This document shows, one piece after another, positions 17,475 through 25,453 of a stretch of 64,000 nt of DNA (position 1 is its first letter; each line of letters starts with the position of its first letter). Both the position numbers and the translations under genes were made by a program. Location: positions 1 to 64,000 of the forward strand of contig NZ_JAAALE010000016.1 in assembly GCF_009905735.1 (NCBI RefSeq), given 5' to 3'. The notes below the pieces were generated by a model, which had not been told where the DNA came from, ran no database searches, and was given only the letters and a program-made list of their open reading frames with translations. Source of the DNA: Porphyrobacter sp. SLTP (GTDB taxonomy: Bacteria > Pseudomonadota > Alphaproteobacteria > Sphingomonadales > Sphingomonadaceae).

Positions 17475-19022
17475 TCAGGCGAGGCGCCCCACCGTCCGCC
17501 CGCGCTCGTCCTGCGTAAGCGTGAGGCGCTTGCCGAAAGGCTCCCCGCTTTCGAAAGCCTCAGCCGTCACCGCATCCGTAAGGTCGGCATTGCCCACCAC
17601 CCGCTCGCCCGCGTCACTACGGCCGATGAAAATCGCCTCGGCACCCTTGGGGCCGCGGTTGATGGTGTAGGTTTCGACCGTTGCGGCATCGACCGGCTCG
17701 CGTGCAACCGGCACTTTGTCGGTCGCCTTGGGGAGCACGGCGAAGCGGTCATTGCCGCTCCAATCGGCGGGTTCGGTCGAGTAGATGCCGGTCGCATACT
17801 TGCTCATCCACCCGCCGTTTGCGCCGACCAGCGCGAAGCTGCCGCGGTCGCCGCGCACGCGCTGCACCGCTTCGGCGATGGCGTGGGCCGAGTAGTTGTT
17901 CCCCGCCCCGCCGAAGAACGGCAGCCCGCCCGTCAGCGTCAGCCCGCGCGGATCATCGACCGACAGGCCAAAGTGGTCGCACTGGTTGAACACCGGGATC
18001 GCGAAGCAGGAATAGAAGTCGATATAGCGCATGTCGGCCATCGACTTCCCCGCCCGCGCCAGCGCCGCATCGACACTGGCAAGCGAGGCCGGATTGCCCG
18101 CCAGATCGGGCCGCTGCGAGAGCTTCAACTCGGTCGCGGCGGTGACGGCGTGGATGTGCACCCACTTGTCCTCCGGCACGCCCAAGGCGCGGGCAAGACC
18201 TGCGCTCGCGACAATCACCGCCGCCGCCTGGTTCACCTGATCGCGCGCCACGGTCATGCGCGGATAGGGTTCGGCGACGATGCGATTGCGGTCGGTGACG
18301 GTCGCCAGTTCCTCGGCCGTCCGCTCCACCGGAGCCGCCGAATGCGGGTTCGCCGCCGCGACCTTGGTGAAAGGCGCGAACAGCTTGCCGATTTCCCGGC
18401 GGTATTCCTCCAGCCCCAGCCCAAGCTTATGCCGCCGCGCGTTCTCCGCCAGCGCGTAGAGCGGGATTGCCCCGCTCGCGCCGTGCATGAACAGCACCGG
18501 CTCCATGAGTTCCTCGACCCCGAAACCCTGATCCTCAAAGTCGCCGCCGATGGCTTCATACCAGTCGGGGATCTCGCCCTTCGCAGTTAGCGCGAGCACG
18601 GTCGAGATCGCTTCGGAGCCGACGATCACCGCGCACTGGCTGTCACCCGCCGCAATCGCGGTGGCGAATTCGCCCACCAATTGCTGGTTGGTCTGCCCGC
18701 CGGTGGTCGTCAGGATCGCCCGCGCGGGGTTCGCCCCAACGCGCTTGGCAATCGCGCGCGGCACATTGTCCGCCGCACCGAAGGGCGGCTTCCGGTCAGG
18801 CCGAGACATTTCGAAGGCACGGATCGCAGCGAGGGTGTCGATGGCATCCGCCACCGACCCACTCGCTCCGCTATCGGCAATCGCCCCCGCAAGCGCGCGG
18901 CCCGCGAGGTCCATATAGGAGAGGGCTTCGTAGCCCGGCTCGCCCACCCTCTCCGAATACTGGCCCACCCCGATCACGACCGGGGTGTTGTCGGGAACGT
19001 AACCCCCCGGTTCAGTCGACAA
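17475..19022 (-). CDS. thiolase-like acetyl-CoA acetyltransferase family protein (SCP2-thiolase type)
   Basis: 515 residues. The thiolase fold is clear (VVIGVGQYSERVG, then TTTGGQTNQQLVGEFATAIAAGD, IDFYSCFAIPV, GGLPFFGGAGNNYSAHAI), followed by an extra C-terminal domain after about residue 420. The nucleophilic cysteine of true thiolases is absent at the GGQTNQ position, as in many SCP2-type relatives, so its reaction may not be classical thiolysis. The only plausible start is TTG at 19022, overlapping the stop of the upstream thiolase by 11 bp, which implies coupling. Confidence 0.8.
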   Translation of the reverse strand: MSTEPGGYVPDNTPVVIGVGQYSERVGEPGYEALSYMDLAGRALAGAIADSGASGSVADAIDTLAAIRAFEMSRPDRKPPFGAADNVPRAIAKRVGANPARAILTTTGGQTNQQLVGEFATAIAAGDSQCAVIVGSEAISTVLALTAKGEIPDWYEAIGGDFEDQGFGVEELMEPVLFMHGASGAIPLYALAENARRHKLGLGLEEYRREIGKLFAPFTKVAAANPHSAAPVERTAEELATVTDRNRIVAEPYPRMTVARDQVNQAAAVIVASAGLARALGVPEDKWVHIHAVTAATELKLSQRPDLAGNPASLASVDAALARAGKSMADMRYIDFYSCFAIPVFNQCDHFGLSVDDPRGLTLTGGLPFFGGAGNNYSAHAIAEAVQRVRGDRGSFALVGANGGWMSKYATGIYSTEPADWSGNDRFAVLPKATDKVPVAREPVDAATVETYTINRGPKGAEAIFIGRSDAGERVVGNADLTDAVTAEAFESGEPFGKRLTLTQDERGRTVGRLA

Positions 19023-20280
19023 AGCCGTCCACCCGCTCGACGATGATCGCCGGGGCCATGCCGCCAGCTGCGCACATCGTCACGAGGCCATAGCGACCGC
19101 CGCGACGCTCCAGCTCGTCGATCACGGTGCCGATCAGGATCGACCCCGTGGCGCCAATCGGGTGGCCGAGCGCAATCGAGCCGCCGTTGACGTTGACCTT
19201 GTCCCAATCAAGCTCGAGGTCGCGCACGAACTTGGCTGCGACGACCGCGAAGGCTTCGTTGATTTCGTAGAGGTCGATATCGTCCTTGGTGAGGCCCGCC
19301 TTCGCCAGCACCTTCTTAGCCGCAGGGACCGGCGCGTTGAGCATCAGCGTCGGATCATCGCCCATGTTGCAGGTGGCGACGATGCGCGCACGCGGCTTCA
19401 ACCCGTGCTTCTGCGCATAATCCTTCGAGGTGATGAGCACCGCCGCAGCCCCATCGACTACGCCCGAGGAATTGCCCGCGTGGTGGAAGTGCTTGATCTC
19501 CAGATCAGGGTACTTCTGGTTGATCAGCTTGCGGAAAGTCGTGCCCTCGGCATCCAGCGGCACATCGGCGATCTTGGGGAAGGCCGGCTCCAGCTTGGCG
19601 AGGTCTTCGCGGGTGGTCTGCGGGCGCGGATACTCGTCATGGTCGAGCAGCACCGTGCCATCATCGGCCACCACCGGCACCACCGACTTGGCGAAGCGGC
19701 TCGCGGCCATCGCCTCGGCAGCGCGCTGCTGCGAGCGGTAGCCGACTTCGTCCAACTCCTCGCGGGTGAAGCCTTCCATGCTGGCAATCGCATCGCCGCA
19801 AATGCCCTGGTGCGACTGCGGGTGCACCTTCTGAAGCCGCTCGTTATAGCTGCCCATCATTGGCGGCTTGATCCCGGCGCGCATCTTCTCCTGCGACATC
19901 GCGGCGGTGAGGCTCATCATCTCGGTGCCGCCGGCGATGACGCAATCTTCCATCCCGCTCATCACCTGCGCGGAGGCCAGCGCGACGCTGGTGATCCCGC
20001 CGCCGCAGAAACGGTCCAGCGTGGTGCCGGACGAGGTGATGTCGAAGCCCGCATCGAGCGCGGCCATGCGGCCCATGTCGCCCGCCTGCATCCCATCCTG
20101 CGTGCTGACCGACCAGATCACATCATCGACCGTCGCGGTGTCGAGATTGTTGCGCTCCTTGATCGCCTTCAGCACCGTCGCGGCCAGATGCTGCGGATGC
20201 TCGGCGGCCAGCGCGCCCTTGCCCTGCTTGCCGATCCCGCGCGGGGTGCGCACTGCGTCGATGATGTAAGCCTCGGCCAT
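19012..20280 (-). CDS. acetyl-CoA C-acyltransferase (thiolase)
   Basis: 422 residues. All thiolase residues are present: nucleophile Cys in [28 protein letters not shown] and the second cysteine in [10 protein letters not shown]. It cleaves 3-ketoacyl-CoA (or condenses acetyl-CoA). The ATG at 20280 has GGAGAGGACC upstream; an in-frame ATG five codons earlier is less well placed. It is the first gene of a pair with the SCP2-type gene and is divergent from the crotonase across 117 bp, together making a small acyl-CoA degradation locus. Confidence 0.92.
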   Translation of the reverse strand: MAEAYIIDAVRTPRGIGKQGKGALAAEHPQHLAATVLKAIKERNNLDTATVDDVIWSVSTQDGMQAGDMGRMAALDAGFDITSSGTTLDRFCGGGITSVALASAQVMSGMEDCVIAGGTEMMSLTAAMSQEKMRAGIKPPMMGSYNERLQKVHPQSHQGICGDAIASMEGFTREELDEVGYRSQQRAAEAMAASRFAKSVVPVVADDGTVLLDHDEYPRPQTTREDLAKLEPAFPKIADVPLDAEGTTFRKLINQKYPDLEIKHFHHAGNSSGVVDGAAAVLITSKDYAQKHGLKPRARIVATCNMGDDPTLMLNAPVPAAKKVLAKAGLTKDDIDLYEINEAFAVVAAKFVRDLELDWDKVNVNGGSIALGHPIGATGSILIGTVIDELERRGGRYGLVTMCAAGGMAPAIIVERVDGFVD

Positions 20281-20397
20281 GATGGTCCTCTCCATTTATA
20301 GCGAAATTGCGGTTGACGCGTCCGTAAACCCACTGCACCAGTCGCACAAGAATTGCGTTTCAAATCGCAATCACATTTTTGACAGGAGAGAGAGCCC

Positions 20398-21171
20398 GTG
20401 AGCGATACCGCTGCCCCCGAAGTGCTGACCGAAGTCGAGGACGGCGTCCTCATCGTCACCATCAACCGCCCCGAAGCCAAGAACGCGATGACCAAGGCGG
20501 CGGCCGAGGGAATCGCGGCGGCGATGGAGCGGTTGGATGCGGACGACGACTTGCGCGTCGGCATCATCACCGGCGCGGGCGGCACCTTCTGCTCGGGAAT
20601 GGACCTCAAGGGCTTCCTGCGCGGCGAGAGCCCCAGCGTCGAAGGCAAAGGCTTTGGCGGCGTGGTGCAGGCCCCTCCGGCCAAGCCGCTGATCGCCGCG
20701 GTCGAAGGCTATGCGCTGGCCGGCGGGCTTGAGTTGATGATCGCCTGCGACCTCGTGGTGGCGAACGCGAACGCCAAGTTCGGCATTCCCGAAGTGAAGC
20801 GCGGCCTTGTCGCGGCGGCGGGCGGCGTGATGATGCTGCCCGACCAGATCCCCGAGCGGATCGCGCTGGAACTCGCGCTGACCGGCGATTTCATCGGGGC
20901 GGAGCGCGCCTATCAGCTCGGCCTCATCAACGAAGTGACCGAAGGCTCTGCGCTGGAGGGTGCCAAGGCGCTCGCAGCGAAGATCGCGGCCAATGGCCCG
21001 CTCGCGGTGAAGGTCTCCAAGCAGGTGATGAAGCAATCGCGCGGTTGGGCGATGGAAGATCGCTACGCCAATCAGGGCAAGCTGATCGGCCCGGTGTTCG
21101 TCAGCCACGACGCCCGCGAAGGCGCGGCCGCCTTTGCCGAAAAGCGCAAGCCGAACTGGACGGGCAAGTAA
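20398..21171 (+). CDS. enoyl-CoA hydratase/isomerase (crotonase) family protein
   Basis: 257 residues, GTG start after AGGAGAGAG. Crotonase features: the first oxyanion segment GAGGTFCSGMDLKGF and the second GYALAGGLELMIACD, with EVKRGLVAAAGG following. One acidic catalytic residue cannot be assigned firmly, so hydratase versus other crotonase chemistry is open. It is followed after 135 bp by the acyl-CoA dehydrogenase on the same strand; that gap carries the parS site. Confidence 0.88.
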   Translation: MSDTAAPEVLTEVEDGVLIVTINRPEAKNAMTKAAAEGIAAAMERLDADDDLRVGIITGAGGTFCSGMDLKGFLRGESPSVEGKGFGGVVQAPPAKPLIAAVEGYALAGGLELMIACDLVVANANAKFGIPEVKRGLVAAAGGVMMLPDQIPERIALELALTGDFIGAERAYQLGLINEVTEGSALEGAKALAAKIAANGPLAVKVSKQVMKQSRGWAMEDRYANQGKLIGPVFVSHDAREGAAAFAEKRKPNWTGK

Positions 21172-21258
21172 GTCTAGCGCTGGCCCGGACGCGGCGCATC
21201 GACTGCCCGTTGCCGCGTCATTGGCCACCCGTTGTTGCCCCGTTCCCCTCAAGGCCCT

Positions 21259-21274
21259 TGTTTCACGTGAAACA
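21259..21274. promoter_or_regulatory. parS: parS centromere site (exact ParB-binding palindrome)
   Basis: TGTTTCACGTGAAACA, a perfect 16-bp palindrome identical to the near-universal bacterial parS consensus. It lies in the non-coding gap between the crotonase and acyl-CoA dehydrogenase genes. ParB binds such sites, spreads and, with ParA, segregates the origin region. In most chromosomes parS lies near oriC, so this window is probably origin-proximal. Confidence 0.9.
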
Positions 21275-21306
21275 TCCCGGCCTTCGCTGACCATCAGGAG
21301 AGAGAA

Positions 21307-22470
21307 ATGCCCGTCATCGATGTGCCGCCGCCGGCCTTCATGGAAGAAGAAGAAATCGCCATTTTCGCCGACGCGGTCGGCAAGTTCTACGCTCAGCACG
21401 CGCCGCAAAAGCGGGTCGAAAAGTGGCGCGAGGATGGGATGGTCGAGCGTGAATTCTGGCGCGAGGCGGGCGCAGCGGGCCTGCTCGGCGTGTCGGTGCC
21501 GACCGAATATGGCGGCCACGGCGGGGACTTCCGGCATGACATGGTCGTGATCGACCAGCAGGGCAAGCACGGCGTCGATGGCTTCGGTGCCTCGCTGCAC
21601 AACACCATCATTCTGCCCTATCTCGTGCGCCACGGCACCGAAGAGCAGAAGCTGAAGTACCTGCCCCGTCTCGTCAGCGGCGACCTCGTCAGCGCGATTG
21701 CGATGAGCGAACCCGATGCCGGCTCCGACCTCCAGTCGATCAAAACCACCGCGCTGAAGGACGGCAACGGCTACCGCCTCAACGGCTCCAAGACCTGGAT
21801 CTCGAACGGCCAGCTCGCCGATTTCATCATCGTCGTCGCCAAGACCGATCCGGCAGAGGGCGCCAAGGGCATCTCGCTGCTGCTGCTCGAAACCGATGGC
21901 GCCGAAGGCTTCCAGCGCGGCAAGAAGCTCGACAAGATCGGGCTGGATGCGCAGGATACCAGCGAGCTGTTCTTCGACAACGTCTTCATTCCGGCCGACA
22001 ATCTGCTGGGCGGTGTCGAAGGGCGCGGGTTTTACCAGCTAATGGGCGAGCTGCCGCAGGAGCGCCTGGTGATCGCGATGAACGCGATTGCGGGCATCGA
22101 AAAGGCGCTCGATGTGACGGTTGATTACGTCAAGAACCGCAAGGCGTTCGGCAAGACGATCTGGGATTTCCAGAACACCCAGTTTGTCCTCGCCGACCTG
22201 AAGGCGCGGGGCACGGCAGCGCGGGTGTTCGTCAACGACTGCATCGCCAAACTGCTCGAAGGCAAGCTCGACGTGTCGACTGCCAGCATGGCGAAGTACT
22301 GGGTTACCGAGCTCCAGAGCGAAGTGGTCGACAAGTGCCTCCAGTTCCACGGCGGCGCGGGCTACATCAATGATTACGCCATCGCCCGGATGTACCGCGA
22401 CACGCGCATCGCCCGCATCTACGGCGGGTCGAACGAGATCATGAAGATGCTGATCGCGCGTTCTATGTGA
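21307..22470 (+). CDS. acyl-CoA dehydrogenase
   Basis: 387 residues, the normal length. The FAD/substrate motifs AMSEPDAGSDLQSIKT and the C-terminal RMYRDTRIARIYGGSNEIMK are intact. The glutamate in GGSNEIM is near, but need not be, the catalytic base, whose position differs between subfamilies. It oxidises an acyl-CoA to the enoyl-CoA that the upstream crotonase could hydrate. The ATG follows AGGAGAGAGAA. A 10-bp-stem terminator lies 116 bp past the stop, after a copy of the repeated 3' element. Confidence 0.92.
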   Translation: MPVIDVPPPAFMEEEEIAIFADAVGKFYAQHAPQKRVEKWREDGMVEREFWREAGAAGLLGVSVPTEYGGHGGDFRHDMVVIDQQGKHGVDGFGASLHNTIILPYLVRHGTEEQKLKYLPRLVSGDLVSAIAMSEPDAGSDLQSIKTTALKDGNGYRLNGSKTWISNGQLADFIIVVAKTDPAEGAKGISLLLLETDGAEGFQRGKKLDKIGLDAQDTSELFFDNVFIPADNLLGGVEGRGFYQLMGELPQERLVIAMNAIAGIEKALDVTVDYVKNRKAFGKTIWDFQNTQFVLADLKARGTAARVFVNDCIAKLLEGKLDVSTASMAKYWVTELQSEVVDKCLQFHGGAGYINDYAIARMYRDTRIARIYGGSNEIMKMLIARSM

Positions 22471-22474
22471 GCAT

Positions 22475-22558
22475 AGCCGCCTCCGAGGCTGCGTCCTCGC
22501 CAGGCGTCCTTCGCTTCGCTGCGGGCGGCCGGTCGGCCTTGCGGTCGATGACGCGACC
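22475..22558 (+). repeat. structured 3'-flank element, copy A
   Basis: It begins four bases after the acyl-CoA dehydrogenase stop. First hairpin 22475-22490 (AGCCGC / GAGGCT, one mismatch, loop CTCC), linker GCGTCCTCG, then a conserved core at 22519-22542 (CTGCGGGCGGCC followed by GGTCGGCCTTGC), then a hairpin 22543-22558 (GGTCG / CGACC). The middle hairpin seen in copies B and C is not clear here. The next feature is the terminator at 22586, 28 nt further. Confidence 0.7.
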
Positions 22559-22585
22559 GGATCAGCGCGAAGATCGAAATCGGAG

Positions 22586-22614
22586 AAGGCGGCCCTGCAA
22601 CGGGCCGCCTTTTT
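22586..22614 (+). terminator. rho-independent terminator of the acyl-CoA dehydrogenase
   Basis: A 10-bp perfect stem (AAGGCGGCCC / GGGCCGCCTT) with loop TGCAAC is followed by further Ts. It lies downstream of the acyl-CoA dehydrogenase on its strand. Confidence 0.88.
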
Positions 22615-22637
22615 CGTGCCTGACGGAAACCCGGCCA

Positions 22638-22670
22638 CAAAAAAGGGGCGCCCGGTGTCCGGACGCCCCT
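22638..22670 (-). terminator. rho-independent terminator of the TonB receptor at 22693
   Basis: Read on the minus strand, an 11-bp stem with one mismatch (GGGGCGTCCGG / CCGGGCGCCCC, loop ACA) is followed by seven Ts. It begins 23 bp after the receptor stop. It faces the plus-strand terminator 24 bp away. Confidence 0.88.
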
Positions 22671-22692
22671 ACTTCTTTACTGCTGCTCGCGC

Positions 22693-25248
22693 TTAGAACT
22701 TGGCGCGCAGCGTAACGCCATATTGACGCGGCGGCAGGGTGAAGGCCGAACGCGAGTTGGCCGCGCCCGAACCGCGGAGCGTGGTGTTGAAGGTCACCCC
22801 GCGTACCACTTCGTCGGTCAGGTTGTTGACCCAGCCTTCGATCGCATAGGCGCCATTGTTGAACTTCAGGCCAGCACGCAGGTTCACGAAAGCCTTGCCG
22901 TCCTGAATGTCAGCGATGATCGGCGGAGCCGCGTCGATCGCCTGCTGCAAGCCGCCGTTGGCCGCGATTTCGGCAGCACCCGGAAGGATGATCGCCTGAG
23001 TCGACGTGCGCTGGTCGCTTTCCATGCGAACCTGACCGGAGAGGAAGAACTCGGTCGAGTCGTTGATCGGCTTTTCCCACAAGGCACCAATCAGGCCGAC
23101 AAAGTTCGGCGCATTGGTCAGTTCGTTGCCGCACAGCGACAGCACCTGCACCGATGTCTGCGTGCCTGCGCAATCATCAGGGTAGCTCGCATCAAGCAGG
23201 GTGGCGCCGAAGTTCAGGGTCAGTTCGTCACTGGGACGCACCAGACCTTCGATTTCGATCCCCTTGGTTTCGGCCAAAGGCACGTTGAAGGTGGCAAACG
23301 CCGTCCCCGTGAATTCCAGCACCTGGAAGTTGCTGAATTCCTCATAGAACGCCGCCACGTTCAACGTCAGTGCGCCGTTGGCTGTGCGCGCTTTGACGCC
23401 CACTTCGTAGGCATCGACCTCTTCCGACAGGAAGGTCGGATCCGCCCCGGCAACCGCTGCGGTGGTATCAAGGTTGATGCCGCCTGCCTTGTAGCCATGG
23501 GTGAAGCTGGCGTAGCTGTTCACATAGGGGCTGAATTCGTAGCCGAGCTTGACCGTGTAGATCAGTTCCTCGTCATCGAAGTCCGACTGGAAGGTGCGGA
23601 CCAGCGGCAAGACCGCGGCCTGCGGAAGGTCGGCCGGCGCGGTGAACCCGAAGCAGCCCAGACCGATGAACGAAGGCCGCAGCGCCGCCGGGATGGCCCC
23701 AAGTGCAGCCAAGGTGGACGGGCAGATCTGGTTGTTGGTCGCAGTCTGCGTGAATCCGCCCGACTTTTCTTCCCACGAGTACCGCGCGCCGACTGTCAGC
23801 TCGAGCCCGTCAGTGATCTCCAGCGAATTGTGCGTGAAGATCGCGTAGCTCTTGGCGTCCTGCTGGAAGCGGTTGGTGGTGCGGGTGCCAGCCGGATCGC
23901 GGCCGGTGAAAACCGTCAGCGGATTGGCGCCGAGCGCGCCGCCAGTCGGCACGAACAGCAGCGCACCGACGTTCTCGCCATAATCCGCGCCGAGCGAGAA
24001 GGTCTGCGACTGGTCGATGGTTTCGTCCGAGAAGAACCCGCCAACCATGTAGTTGAGCGCGCCGCCCATGCTTTCGCCCTGAAGCCGCAATTCCGCGGTC
24101 CAGTTGTCGATTTCCAGATTCAGCGCATCCACGTTGAAGATGTCGAGCCCGGAGAAGTCGGTGTCGTACTTTTCGAAGCTCTTGTACTTGCGATAGGAAC
24201 CGATGAAGATCAGGTCGGCGTTTTCGGACAGCGGGAATTCCAGTTCACCGGTGACGCCGTAGTTGTCGATGTCCGCTTGCGGGACTTCATTGGCGGATAC
24301 GATGCGATTGTCCATCGCCTCCTCGAATGCGCCCTGATCGTCGCGATTGGTGGCAACCGAAGGCTGGCCATTGCCGCCATTGGCGCCCAGACCAACGGCG
24401 GCATAGGCACCGCCCGTCACCAGCGGCGACTGGTAGAGCTCGATTGCGCCGCAGCAGCTGGATTTGCTCTTGGAGTAGTCGGCGATGATACGGCCGCGCA
24501 GACCGCTTTCCGTATCCCAGCCGATTTGGCCGCGCACAAGCCACTGATCGACATCATTGGTTTCGCCGATCTTCGCGCCGGTCCGGTTGACGACATCGAG
24601 GAACCCGTCGCGCTGGCGGTAAGCCCCCGTGACGCGCATCGCCAGCGTGTCCTGCACGATCGGCACGTTGACCGCGCCCTGAACGCTGACTTCGTTGAAG
24701 TTGCCGTAGCCGGCATTCACGAAGCCGCCGAACTCGGTCACGTCAGGGCGCGCATTGGTGACGTTCAGCGCACCTGCCGAAGTGTTGCGACCGAACAGCG
24801 TACCCTGCGGGCCGCGCAGCACTTCCACGCGTTCCACGTCGACAAATTCGCCGAGAGCAACGCCGGGACGCGACTGGTAGGCGCCATCGATGAAGATGCC
24901 GACCGCGCTTTCAAAGCCGATATTGTTCGATGTCGTCCCGACACCGCGCACACGCAGCACCACCGAGCCGGAGGCAAGCTGCGCCTGTGAGCTGCTGAAG
25001 CTCGGAGCGAGCGCAGTGACCTGCTGGATGTTGACCACGCCCTGGTTGTCGAGCTGCTGCGGCGAAATCGCCGTCACCGCCAGCGGAATGTCCTGCACGT
25101 CCTGCGCGCGGCGGGTGGCCGTCACGATGATGACGTTGTCGTCCCGGGTCGGTTGGGCTTCGGCCTCAGAATCCTGCGCAAAGGCAGGGGTGGTCAGCGC
25201 GCTGCAGGCCAACAGGCCGCAGGCGATATGTGCGAACTTGCGCGTCAT
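22693..25248 (-). CDS. TonB-dependent receptor
   Basis: 851 residues. Signal peptide 1-25, TonB box-like DNVIIVTATRR, plug domain (PLAVTAISPQQL, VEVLRGPQGTLFGRNTSAGALN) and a beta-barrel ending in the C-terminal phenylalanine of outer membrane proteins (GVTLRAKF). It takes up a substrate across the outer membrane with energy from TonB/ExbBD. The plug/barrel style is that of the large sphingomonad receptor family; the ligand is unknown. An adjacent cysteine pair in the barrel (SSCCGAIEL) is uncommon. The ATG at 25248 has GGAGAGAGGA upstream. Confidence 0.92.
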   Translation of the reverse strand: MTRKFAHIACGLLACSALTTPAFAQDSEAEAQPTRDDNVIIVTATRRAQDVQDIPLAVTAISPQQLDNQGVVNIQQVTALAPSFSSSQAQLASGSVVLRVRGVGTTSNNIGFESAVGIFIDGAYQSRPGVALGEFVDVERVEVLRGPQGTLFGRNTSAGALNVTNARPDVTEFGGFVNAGYGNFNEVSVQGAVNVPIVQDTLAMRVTGAYRQRDGFLDVVNRTGAKIGETNDVDQWLVRGQIGWDTESGLRGRIIADYSKSKSSCCGAIELYQSPLVTGGAYAAVGLGANGGNGQPSVATNRDDQGAFEEAMDNRIVSANEVPQADIDNYGVTGELEFPLSENADLIFIGSYRKYKSFEKYDTDFSGLDIFNVDALNLEIDNWTAELRLQGESMGGALNYMVGGFFSDETIDQSQTFSLGADYGENVGALLFVPTGGALGANPLTVFTGRDPAGTRTTNRFQQDAKSYAIFTHNSLEITDGLELTVGARYSWEEKSGGFTQTATNNQICPSTLAALGAIPAALRPSFIGLGCFGFTAPADLPQAAVLPLVRTFQSDFDDEELIYTVKLGYEFSPYVNSYASFTHGYKAGGINLDTTAAVAGADPTFLSEEVDAYEVGVKARTANGALTLNVAAFYEEFSNFQVLEFTGTAFATFNVPLAETKGIEIEGLVRPSDELTLNFGATLLDASYPDDCAGTQTSVQVLSLCGNELTNAPNFVGLIGALWEKPINDSTEFFLSGQVRMESDQRTSTQAIILPGAAEIAANGGLQQAIDAAPPIIADIQDGKAFVNLRAGLKFNNGAYAIEGWVNNLTDEVVRGVTFNTTLRGSGAANSRSAFTLPPRQYGVTLRAKF

Positions 25249-25453
25249 GGCTTTCCTCTCTCCACAAAACCCTCCGGTCTTGATGCCGGTCATGGGTTGT
25301 GAAGCGGAACCTATCAGCGTCGCACGCCCTAACAAGAGTCATAGTCAACTTATAGCAAACAGTAGCAAAAATGCCACATCTTGTGTTGCGACGCAGCATG
25401 ACTTCACTCTGGCCTTGCGGGTCGCAAGATTATTTCAGGCTATTGTGGAGATG

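Noticed and set aside
22723..24990. 755-codon plus-strand frame opposite the first TonB receptor
   Set aside because: Antisense shadow, with no recognisable motif.
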